Positions 54,955 through 64,000 of a DNA stretch of 64,000 nucleotides are shown here, in pieces (position 1 is the stretch's first letter; each line of letters opens with the position of its first letter). The notes beneath the pieces were generated by a model. That model was not told where the DNA came from. It ran no database searches and saw only the letters and a program-made list of their open reading frames with translations. Made by a program: the position numbers and the translations under genes. This DNA is from Darksidea phi (lineage: Eukaryota > Ascomycota > Dothideomycetes > Pleosporales > Lentitheciaceae). The stretch covers positions 60,924 to 124,923 of the forward strand of contig JASJFT010000134.1 in NCBI GenBank assembly GCA_030770425.1, written 5' to 3'.

Positions 54955-55053
54955 CTTGATGCGCCAGAGCGAAAGGCTAACGTGGCGCGAGTCAGCGAAG
55001 CGCAGGTTGAGGTTATGCCAGGGCGATAGAGAGCTCCGAGACGCCGGATGTAA
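54955..55053 (+). mobile_element. Second decayed pogo-type transposase tail
   Basis: About 100 bases encode 'PERKANVARVSEAQVEVMPG', then an arginine, a stop and RAPRRRM. This resembles the 'KVARTSEAEVEE...APETKM' end of the preceding fragment and points to a second copy of the same transposase tail. It ends about 150 bases from the 3' end of the NLR gene. Confidence 0.45.
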
Positions 55054-55199
55054 TTAATTGTTTATTTCCAACCGAGCTTTTGAAGAGGCCTACTCCGTCT
55101 AGAGACACGTGTCGTCGAAGTATTTGTATCCGGTGTAGGCACCAGCATCGTCGACGAAGTCGGTCTTGTCATATTGGATGGGATGCCGCCATTGGAGAT

Positions 55200-58130
55200 T
55201 TACATGGCGCTAAGCTTCTCTGCTACATTTTGAGACTCACGATGGTTGATCCCAAAGACATTCCGGTATCCAGCTAGAGCCCTCATGTACATCTCTCTAG
55301 CTTCGTCTCTGTTCCCCTGCTCAGCAAATAATAGACCCATATTATAGACTGTCCGAAGCGCAGGTATATGTAACGCAGCGAGGTCTAAACCTAAGACTTT
55401 CTCGTAGCCTTGCAGCGCCCGAATGTACATGGCCTCCGCTTCAGCTAGCTTGCCTTGGTTCGCGTAGAAGGTACCTAGGTTGCTGACCATAGCAAGTGTC
55501 GATGTGTGCTCTAGTCCGAGTGCCTCTTCCGTACCTTGCAGCGCCCGACTATACATAGCCTCCGCTTCGGCTAGCTTGCCTTGTTCGGCGTAGAGGAGGC
55601 CTAGGTTGTTGACGGTAGTAAGTGTCGATATGTGCTTTAGTCCGAGTGCCTCTTCCGTACCTTGCAGCGCCCGACTATACATAGCCTCCGCTTCGGCTAG
55701 CTTGCCTTGAGCCGTATAGAGGATGCCTAGGTTGTGGACCGTATCAAGTGTTAATATATGCTTTATGCCGAGTGCCTCTTCCCTGCCTTGCAGCGCCCGA
55801 CTATACATGGCCTCCGCTTCGGCTAGCTTGCCTTGTTCGGCGTAGAGGAGGCCTAGGTTGTTGACCGTATCAAGTGTTAATGTATGCTTTATTCCGAGTG
55901 CCTCTCCCGTACCTTGCAGCGCCCGACTATACATAGCCTCCGCTTCGGCTAGCTTTCCTTGGTTCGCATAGAACAAGCCTAGTTTGTGCAGCGCCCATTC
56001 TATTCCTTCGTTACGTATGTTGCCGTTCTTGATGAAGTATTCATGTCTTGCAGCATGTTGAAGAAGCCGCTGCTGTACGAGCCACCACTGGTCTACATAC
56101 GTTGTGGGTACTTCAGATGCTACGCAAGTCAGGGCTAGCCGTGCTAGGCTATCTTCCCACTCGCCGTTCAATACAGATATCGTCCATGAGTGCACACAGC
56201 TATGCACACCATACCCTGCAGAACCAGACGGTTGTCGAAGCGAAGGTTCTGTATGAGCCAGACCGTATTGGCATAGCAGCCGAACTGCCTCGTTAAAGTT
56301 TAATTCATCCTCAGTAAGCTTCCGCATCCATTCATCATCTGCGGAGCATGCATGTCGAAGAAGTCCAAACCACAGGTCTTGCTTATCAAAATACGCCCAC
56401 AGCTTGAGCAACTGGGCCGATGCCGCATTCTGTTTTCGAATCTGATCAAAGGTGACTTGCCATGTCGTGTACAGTGATCGGTCTTCATACGAACTCAACC
56501 TTGGACTTGTTGTTTGAAGTTTCAACCATGATGTATTGTATAACCGAAGATACTCCTCGAAGCTTACGGTCACATGCTCTAAATATGCCCCAGCCGTGGA
56601 GAGGGCAAGAGGCAGGCCGTCTAGCTTCATGACGAGCGCTTGCGCATGAGGATCTATCTTATCAGCCGTGTTCAACTCATTTAATACCCAGGTAACATAC
56701 CGTTTTCAATACCCTCCCTTCCTGACATATTCGACAGGATCTTGAGCCCGTCCTCAGGTCCCGTCAGCTTCTGAACGTGGAGACGTCGACCTTGGGTAAC
56801 ACTCGCTGACCGCGTCGTAATGATGATCGAGCCATGGTCGTCTTCTGGTAGATATTGACGCACATCCACTGTCGAGCGGTCGTAATTGTTAGAGGTTCTG
56901 GGGTTGTCGTAATTGTCATAGATCATCAGCCAACGTGTATTTCCCCGGAGATCGAGCCAGGCTTTGACTGCATTGACCACTTGATCAAGGTCTCCTTCTA
57001 AGTCCACGTTAATAAGCACTCTAGTTGAAGGATGATGCTTTAGGATTTGCTGAGCGATGCTGCGAAAGCTTAGTCTGAGAGACTCTTCATCGTTCGCATT
57101 TAACCAGAATATCGCGGTGTATTTCTCCTTGTGTCGTCTGACGTATTCGATTGCGAGCTGGGTCTTTCCAATTCCTCCAAGCCCGTGAAGAACGACTGCC
57201 GATCGGCTGCTGTGACCATGAAGCAGCACATGCATCTTCGAAAGCTCCTGCTCTCTGGCAACAAACTGTGCAGCTTCAGGAAATGACGCGAGGTTGAGCC
57301 CGATAGCAAATTGTTCATAGTCAACGCCTATGCTGGTTAGTTTCATTACTTCAGTCAGCACATCTGGGCAAAAGTCTACCTTTGTACGACTTGTGGATCT
57401 CTTCCTCCAGCCGCCGTAAAGCTTGGTCCCTTCTCTCCCCGTAGTTTGGCACCATAGAAACACCGAAGATCCCGATTAAACAATAGACTTCATCCTCTTC
57501 AATCGTGGTATTGCGGTGCTCTGTCCAGGACCTCCGCTCTCTGATACTGAAAGTTGACAATGCATCGCCTCGAAGAGCATTCTTCGCAATGCCGGTGATC
57601 TCGTGTATCTCGGACTCAAGCATCAATTTGCTCCCAATTCGCTCACCCTCCAAGCTAAAGAAGTCAACCAGCCTTGGTGCAATAAGCTCTTGAAGCGTCC
57701 AACCTCGGGTAAACCATCGACTCATCCTGAAGGCCTCTTTCCATGCCCTTTCGCCATTCGCTCCGTTGTCGGGTTTGGAGACATCGGAAAGGTAGACGTA
57801 GCAGCGCGCAGCGTTCTGATACCACCGAAACATGGAGTTGATCGCCGCGCCGAGCTCGACTGCATTCTTCTTGTCGATGCAGCAGGTGTCTACCCAGAAG
57901 TATTGTAGTCCATCAGCGGCGGCCTGCTTCGCGCAGAACTGTATCTTTCTCCACCCAGCCTTGCTGAAAGTCTGGCTCATGTCCGCGTTGGCTTCCATGT
58001 CCTGAAAGATGACCTCCTCTTTCCCCCATGTATGAGAGAGTATTGCGTAGGCAGGGACATCGCTGCTAGTAGGTTCGCGAAAGACGATCTCGCCGTCCAG
58101 TTTGCGCTGCAAGAGGCGTATAAGAGCCAT
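55200..58130 (-). CDS. NLR: HET domain, NB-ARC ATPase, TPR repeats
   Basis: Three minus-strand exons, 57380-58130, 56701-57327 and 55200-56653 (introns of 52 and 47 bases), give 943 residues without disruption. Residues 1-230 are an N-terminal HET effector domain ('AILSHTWGKEEVIFQDM', 'GLQYFWVDTCCIDKKNAVEL', 'RWFTRGWTLQELIAP'). The NB-ARC module follows, with P-loop GLGGIGKT at 299-306, 'TRWLMIYDNYDNP' (Walker B region), 'GSIIITTRS' and 'KLDGLPLALSTAGAYLEHV'. The C-terminal part has six TPR units of 42 residues, around 'NLGLLYAEQGKLAEAEAMYS'. Such proteins are fungal nucleotide-binding receptors: ligand recognition by the repeats is thought to activate the HET domain and cell death in incompatibility or defence. 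A PIF/Harbinger-like element sits about 200 bases upstream and transposase tails about 150 bases downstream. Confidence 0.93.
55360..55992 (-). repeat. 126-bp tandem coding repeats of the NLR (TPR units)
   Basis: The motif encoding GKLAEAEAMYSRALQG recurs at exact 126-base spacing (near 55432, 55558, 55684, 55810 and 55936 on the plus strand), and the central units are almost identical at DNA level, including silent sites. This indicates recent unit duplication or homogenisation inside the receptor's sensor region. Confidence 0.9.
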
Positions 58131-58331
58131 AGCTGAGGGTCGGGTGCGATCTTATGGCAAGTACGACGCGTGCGGCTCGTTGACGTATTGGCGCAAGGTA
58201 TTCAGAGACAGAATAGAAGCAGGCATCGGAGGACGGCTCGTGAGAAGGTTGTGCAGTGGCGGTCGTATGCGCTGCCCACGAGGCTGCATCGTGGCGCAGG
58301 CAGGCCGGCGGAGGGCACTCATGTCGCCTAA

Positions 58332-59022
58332 GGGCCTGTTCGGTACGGGCTTCTGGAGGCATCAGATTACCATCAGATGGCTTAATAAGCGATCTGAAGT
58401 TGAAACTGGCGCCGTGTTCGGTAAAAACGAGGTTCTGGCGGCGCTTCTGGACGTGTTAGATTTAATATAAAATAAGGTAATTTAAAACCCCTACTAGCGC
58501 TTACATGACCCATATTTAACCTCATTAAGCGATCTGGAGCCTCGAGAAGTTTTCTGGTGGTCGAGAGGTACCGCGAGGCCGTCAACTCGGCTCTGGCTCT
58601 AGCTCTGGCCGTCGGAGCCAGCCGTCGTTATCTCTGTCGTCAATTATCACCAGTCTTGGCATGGTGTTGAGTCCCTGTCATGCCCGAATCGACGCCTCTA
58701 CAGCGGCTGCCCTCACCGGGTTAATAGCCAGCGTTACAGCAGTACTTACCTATTTCAACGAGCCGTAGGAGGAGCCTATAGGCGTCAACCTAAGGCCGAC
58801 GGACTGAGCGCGCGATCGGTGGGTGGTATCAGGTCAGTAGGAGGTTTGATTTTCGCCATGTACGTATCTGAAAGTTGGCGTTCTGGGCCTACCGAACAGA
58901 ATTTCAGATGACTCGTCAGCGACTAATAAACCTAGCGCAAACGCTAACCCACCCCCTGTACACCACCAGCTCCTTCTGAGGTCAATCTGACGGTAATCTG
59001 AAGCTCTATACCGAACAGGCCC
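58332..59022. mobile_element. PIF/Harbinger-like non-autonomous element (MITE)
   Basis: A 691-base element begins GGGCCTGTTCGGTA and ends TACCGAACAGGCCC, perfect inverted ends of 14 bases. The inverted similarity continues for about 50 bases (CAGATTACC-R-TCAGAT on the left matches the reverse of the right end). TAA flanks both sides (58329-58331 and 59023-59025), the 3-base target duplication typical of PIF/Harbinger elements. There is no transposase frame, so it is non-autonomous. Inside, ATCTGAA...GTTCGGTA motifs recur in inverted orientation near both ends. It lies about 200 bases upstream of the NLR start codon and may therefore carry part of its promoter. Confidence 0.85.
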
Positions 59023-59214
59023 TAACTGTTATTGGAGGCCTTGCACACTGCACACTGAGTCCTGGCTCGGACCGCTCACCGTTGTGGGCATGCCGCAAGC
59101 AAATTGGGGCCTTGCGCAGTTGTTTCAAGTTTGATAAGCAACGAGGTACGTTGTGGGCGGATGTGAGAGCGTGCGAAGTTCCGGAGACCTACTGTATCTG
59201 GGCCGGGTGCTTCA

Positions 59215-59592
59215 CGGGACGACTAGGGCCTCTTCGCTTAGAGCGGAAGTACCGATCTTCGTGGCGACGATACATGAATCATCCCTACATTGCCGCCATA
59301 GGGTCGACAATAACTTGTTAGCGCGAATGTCAGGCCTGAGGCTCGAATACCGCTATATTATGACTGTCAAAATTCTGACGGCCTGGCGCTGAAGCTGTAA
59401 TAGAGGAGCCCTGCTACATCGTGATATAAGGCCCCCGCAACCTAGGCGCAGCGTGACGATGAGATAGGTAGTGTTTCTAATAGAGGCGGTCGGAAGGTTG
59501 AGGAAGACTACTAGCATCTAACCCAAGCAGTACCACATATATATCTAGACGTGGGGAGAGTTTGCTCTACTTTGAAGTCTAAGCACCCATCT
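59215..59592 (+). repeat. Dispersed repeat, copy B (partner at 51820-52200)
   Basis: Same-orientation counterpart of copy A, about 378 bases, with mostly transition differences and small indels. It begins near GACTAGGGCCTC and ends after TTTGAAGTCTAAGCACC. Confidence 0.75.
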
Positions 59593-59878
59593 CATTGCTT
59601 GGGCTTAGCCCTAGAGGCAGATCACGGAGGGAGTAGAGCGCGTACTCGCTTATGAGCGACCCGGGCGTATTGTCTGGCTCAAAGAGCCCGCAAATTTGGC
59701 CTACAAACCTCGTTCATTGTCAGAATATACTCCCAAATAGATCGAGGGGAGACTACACCTCGCTCAGTGAGTAGTGCTATGGCTATGTATAGTCGAGGAG
59801 ATTGTCAATCTAACCCACAATCCCTAAGTAAGTCTTCTGCGTACTAATTCCCATTTTTTCTTCTCTTGGACCTCGCCG
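59593..59878. other. Short gene-free stretch
   Basis: Between repeat copy B and the following relic; nothing recognised. Confidence 0.4.
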
Positions 59879-60510
59879 TTATCTCTGTATCAGGATGTAT
59901 GATACGCACCAGCGAGTTTGTCCTGTATCCTTCATTCCCTGCCCAACCTCCGCCTCTATGTTTATTTCCTTCGGTGTCTTTTTCTCCCCTTTCTCATTAT
60001 TTTTCTCGGGTAAGTTTGCACAAGGATAGCACTCTGCTAAAGCGTTCGCATACGCTCTGGCAACCTTATCACCATCTTCCTCACTCAATGTATCGATTGC
60101 AAATTGATTACCACTGTACCATCTTGCAACTTCATTAACGAATAAGCCTCTCTTTTTAGACGCGATGCCGATGTCCGATCGTACACCTACATCAAAGGAC
60201 GTGAAGCTGGGGAGCTGCGCCTCCCGAAGTGAGTGATAGGTCTGAGTGTAAACCACTCGAGTTCTGCATAACTTGATGTTTTACCCGGCGAAGGAGAATC
60301 AGGCCTGAGCGCACTTGTTTCAAACCTTGTTTTCCCACCCCGTTTCGCAATTCGTGTGAGGATTGCATGAACTACATGCGGTTCTTTCCCTCTCGTCACA
60401 ACAAATATGCAGAATCCACCCACGTCCATGAAGCTAGGTACGAATTCCTGATGCACCAACTGATAATACTCATTGTACTGTAGTTCATCACCGTCTACCT
60501 CATCTGGCAT
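59879..60510 (-). pseudogene. Unidentified gene relic in two frames
   Basis: Two overlapping minus-strand frames appear to belong together. The first (60187-60510) starts MPDEVDGDELQYNEYYQLVH and continues 'VPSFMDVGGFCIFVVTRG'. At about 60250 the sense seems to pass by a one-base shift to the second frame (59879-60256), which has 'VVYTQTYHSLREAQLPSFTS', 'FVNEVARWYSGNQFAIDTL' and an acidic/lysine tail ending at 59879. The step is too short to be an intron. Composition is protein-like in both pieces, but I recognise no domain. It could be a frameshifted gene or two chance frames. Confidence 0.35.
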
Positions 60511-62490
60511 AGCTTCAACATACTCAGCACACTGAAATGGTGGTTTCTTATTCTTCCGTTCGCCTATGTAATGAATAACCTAAACGTGATTGGAACAATT
60601 GCTGTAACCTCATTTGAGGACGGTCGTTATGTCGGCGGCTAGCGGACAGATATCTCTAGCCGGTTCTGGATAGCCTGTCACAGGCGGTAGGCAAGATCGC
60701 GGCGAGCGATCGTATCGAGTGTTTGTAAACCGTGGACTTTAGTCTCTTCCCAGAGCACTTCTGGGCGTGGGGGTAGATGACACCGCAGTTGTGCGTCAGG
60801 GTGTGGTACGCGTAGGCTAGATCGTATGGGCACACACTGTTCTGGAAAAATATCAAAACCTAAATCCTCGCTCCCAAGGCCTAATATTGTTGATGAGCAG
60901 TCGCCAAGTTTCATCGACTGTCTTCATATAAACCACGTCATGGCCGTGGACGTGCCGTAGCGGCCCTGCGGTGAGAACGCTCTGGTGCACCACCCGTTTT
61001 TTTGCGTCAGCACATGCGTGCCCCGTCGTTCCTCTTGAATCCTTTGTAGGTTGTTAGCCGCGAACCATGACGAATAGGTGGGCAAACTGGCGGCGATTGT
61101 TTAGATGCTGTTTGTTGATACTCTTTCGGTTTTCTCTAAGACTGTGTCTAGCTGGAGGTAGAAGATGGAGGGGAAAGTTGATTTTGATAGGGTGAACGAG
61201 GCTAGTTTCGGAGAAACCATGTTGTGCCTCTACGCTGCAAAATGTTCAGCTTAGAGTGACCCGCGAGAACGAGATTAATGGTATTCTAGCTGTGAAAGCC
61301 TCATTATAGATACTTCAGTGTTGGCTTCCTTCTAAAATTTGGCTTTGTCCGATCCGGAAACAGTTGGATGGAACGCTGCTACACATGTGTGGTGTATGCG
61401 TGAATTCATTGAATTAACCTCATTATAGAGACTATATAAGTGCTATATTTGGTTTGGATTTGCATAGTGGGAGTCTCTTTGTAAGGTCCGCACGAAACAC
61501 AGTACGAGTATGTACACAGTAGAGGTGCACCCCATACACGATAATAGAGCTGTACATAGTACTGCCGATCACCTGTGGCGTCCGAAAAAATGATGTTTCA
61601 ACATTCACAGGCGGTTGAGAGCACCACCAGTGGTAGAAGTGCTCTATATATATAACTTAGTAGGGTGTAAGCCGCTTCTCTTTATTTTTAATGTCTACGG
61701 CAAAGGGAGCAGGGTAATTAACAACACTTGAAGCCTTCAGGACATGGGCGGCTGGATAACGAGACGGTGAATACTTGAAATAAGATATGTATTGCTTTGC
61801 GCATATGCTCGAACGATGACCTTCGCGGGACAAGCACCTACCGTCAAGGGCACTTCTGTCCTGCTCTAGATAAGCTTCTGCTAAGAGATCTCGTACCCGG
61901 ATAGAATGCCAAGGCTTTTGTAACTAAGTACCATACAAAGGCACTATAAGTGCGTCGCTAGCGATGACCCTGAATTTATGATACCTTCGTATCTGCATGT
62001 GACCTTTCTAGGAGCAACATGGTACAACCAACCCTAAACTGCCGGAACCTTTGCAGACTCGTCAACATTGCACACCAACAGATCCAAGTTTCTGTCGCAT
62101 GATGAGTGGGTTGGTTTTATCGCGCGGTCCTATCTATGCACGTCTGCCTCGTGGCCTTTCGAAATCCGTGTTCATCATTTAGCCGTACCCTTGCCACGTA
62201 ATCTCTCCATAGTGCGCATTACTTAATTTAGTTACTCTGCCATGCAACCTTGACGACTGCTGGTCAGCATCTGGAACGTTATAAAGGACGTCGTCATGGA
62301 GGCGTGCGCAGCGAATCTGTCGGTACCGGTAATGGATCCTAAAATTGGAGCACTGCGATGTGACTCGCGTGCTACATAGAGTCGAACCGAGCTTGCGCCG
62401 ATGGTTTAAAGATAAGGCTGGCCCTCGAGGTCCTCTACTCTGCCGGCTTCTTCAAGTATTTGTCAGAGGTTCAAGGGCTGTAAGAACAGG
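60511..62490. other. Gene-free region with one copy of the 81-bp repeat
   Basis: Short, stop-interrupted frames only; one minus-strand frame at 60678-60914 is weakly protein-like but unassigned. It contains the repeat at 61446-61526 and the upstream flank of the Spherulin-4 gene. Confidence 0.45.
61446..61526 (+). repeat. 81-bp dispersed repeat, copy 2 (partner at 54279-54359)
   Basis: Same orientation as copy 1; identical over roughly the first 56 bases, with few substitutions afterwards. Confidence 0.9.
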
Positions 62491-63470
62491 ATGTCGATTC
62501 TACTACCCCTCTACATTTATCCATGGCCCGGCGCATGGGATCCATTGTACTGGGAGTAAGTCTTTCTCGCGACGTCTTCTCTTGCCCAAGTGCTCGAACG
62601 TCTTCCCAGCTAACAGAAGCCTCTCCCGTAGAGCCTCCAAAAATCCACACCTGAACTACAGCGTCATCCTCAACCCGTGCTCCGGCCCCTGTCTAAGCTC
62701 CATTCCTGAACAAGTCTACATCGACGAAATTCCCAAACTATCTCAATACCCTAATATAAGAAGATTGGGCTATGTATCGACAAACTATACAGACAGGCCG
62801 ATTGAGACGGTGCTCGCGGAGATACATCAGTACAGCCTCTGGCCGAGTTTGATGAACGACACGAAGATGAGCGTGGATGGGATTTTCTTCGACGAGGTGA
62901 GTGCTTAAGAAGGAGGTTCAGAATCGTCGAGTCGAGCGAGGATTTTGCTGATCGTTGGTCGGGAGCAGACGCCGGGGCTGTATCATTGGCAAAAGCACGA
63001 TTACCTGAAGATAGTGGCGGATGCCGTCCGGACGGATGCAGGACTGGGGCAACGTGTTGTTGGTATGTCGTTTCCTCTCCCATCCATACCCGTTTACCTC
63101 TTGCTCTGGCATTCGACCAACGAGATGTATAGTGCACAACCCTGGCACGCTCCCTGACCGGACATGGAACTACCTCGACATCGCCAACATAACAGTAATC
63201 TTCGAGAACACTTTCTCTGCCTTCATATCCGCACCCACCTTCAATGCCCTCAAAAACTTTTCCACAGCCACGAATCTCCCGAAATCGGCGTTTTCGATAA
63301 TGTTACATAGCTTGGGCAACATACCGGACGATTTGGTGGAGTGGACGGCATCAGAGATGAAGGAAATGGCGGCCTGGAATTTCGCTACAAGTACGAGTGT
63401 GGCGGGGGAGTATTGGCATAGCTTCTCAACCATGTTGGACCTGTTTATTACAAAGTATGCAGCGGGGTAG
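62491..63470 (+). CDS. Spherulin-4-like cell surface protein
   Basis: Four exons, 62491-62555, 62632-62896, 62969-63062 and 63133-63470, in matching phases give 253 residues. Family blocks in order are 'LLPLYIYPWPGAWDPLY', 'YSVILNPCSGPCLSSIPEQV', 'IRRLGYVSTNYTDRPIETVL', 'MSVDGIFFDE' (about 104-110, the acidic pair of the TIM-barrel-like core), 'RVVVHNPGTLPDR' and 'ITVIFENTFSAF', then 'GNIPDDLVEWT'. Spherulin-4/Sph4 proteins belong to a glycosidase-like fold; some fungal and bacterial relatives act on galactosaminogalactan-type polysaccharides. No signal peptide follows the chosen Met, so either the real start is further upstream or the protein is intracellular. The acceptor of exon 2 could also be at 62617, adding five residues. 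Confidence 0.82.
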
Positions 63471-63914
63471 GTGGGGCGGAATAAGTAGAGTTTAGTACAG
63501 TAGCAAATAGAAACAAATTTCCGGTAGTCTATATGGTGCCTTGGAGAGGGTTCGCTCTATGACCGTTCGCAAAGTCTTTGAGCTCTAGAAAACTTGCCGT
63601 GCAAAGAGACCCCTCGGCGTCCATAGGTTGATGAGACCGATGGAGTTGAACGAGGCTGTCTCTTAAAGCGAGGAGAGAGCTAATACATGCGCTATATTCT
63701 TTGTCGGCAATACTTCTTCAAGACGACTCTGGTGAATCGTTTAGCCTCGCCGAAAAGTTCATTTATAGCCGTGGTTTTGACAGTCACTATAATTTGCGAA
63801 AAATGTGCGAGGTGGAAAAGTGAGTTGGGAGTTGGATGGGTACTCGGTTTGTACGCTATGATGGTCTCGGGATAGTCCAACAGTATTGCTGCCCGCGCCA
63901 CTTTCGCCCGACCT

Positions 63915-63916
<2 letters not shown>
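63471..63916. other. Intergenic region
   Basis: 3' flank of the Spherulin-4 gene; no further gene seen. Confidence 0.5.
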
Positions 63917-63950
<34 letters not shown>

Positions 63951-64000
63951 CGGGGGGGGGGGGGGGGGCGGGGGCGGGCGGGGGGGGGGGCGGGGGGGAT
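63917..64000. other. Poly-G tract at the window end, probably a sequencing/assembly artefact
   Basis: Over 80 bases of G with a few isolated C. The same kind of homopolymer flanks the N gap at 47 kb, which supports an artefact at a contig end rather than real DNA. Confidence 0.8.

Noticed and set aside
1..64000. CRISPR arrays, rRNA genes, LTR retrotransposons
   Set aside because: No regularly spaced direct repeats with unique spacers, no rRNA-like conserved blocks, and no paired long terminal repeats were seen.

Overview
The window is nuclear DNA of a filamentous ascomycete (Pezizomycotina), most likely a Dothideomycete. Genes carry short GT-AG introns of about 45-60 bases. The protein families are typical of this group: PTH11-like membrane protein, Zn2Cys6 and C2H2 regulators, AA9 LPMO with CBM1, HET and NLR proteins, Spherulin-4 and DUF3176. 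The class assignment is an inference; no marker here names a species. All exon junctions were read by hand from splice consensus and reading frame.

Left part (1-42 kb) is a normal fungal gene landscape. In order: the 3' end of an unknown gene; a rhodopsin/PTH11-like membrane protein (minus); a C2H2 regulator with a fungal transcription-factor domain (minus) behind a 3 kb GC-rich gene-free leader; an M1 aminopeptidase / leukotriene A4 hydrolase (plus); a small hypothetical; a broken BBE-type FAD oxidoreductase (minus); an AA9 LPMO with CBM1 (plus); a BTB protein, a three-finger C2H2 protein and a second BTB protein (all minus); two divergent secreted paralogues sharing a 0.5 kb promoter; a Zn2Cys6 regulator (plus); a DUF829/TMEM53-type hydrolase (minus); an MFS exporter (plus); a CHIP-like TPR/U-box ubiquitin ligase (plus); an Arg/Ser-rich protein (minus); mitochondrial dihydroorotate dehydrogenase (minus).

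Right part (42-64 kb) looks like an accessory, repeat-rich allorecognition/immunity island. It holds a HET-domain gene, a TPR relic of an NLR, a DUF3176 pseudogene broken by a 19-bp tandem duplication and a stop codon, an assembly gap in poly-G/poly-C, an intact eight-exon cytochrome P450, a decayed uncharacterised gene, a small secreted six-cysteine protein, a 21-bp minisatellite, two decayed pogo/Fot1-type transposase tails, and a complete HET-NB-ARC-TPR NLR. A 691-bp element with inverted ends and TAA target duplications (PIF/Harbinger-like) sits about 200 bp upstream of that NLR. Two dispersed repeat pairs, a further relic and a Spherulin-4 gene follow. The window ends in poly-G that is probably artefactual.

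No rRNA, convincing tRNA, CRISPR array or coherent metabolite gene cluster was seen. The most promising unexplained items are the divergent secreted pair at 26.9-29.3 kb and the transposon-flanked NLR at 55.2-58.1 kb with near-identical 126-bp coding repeats.
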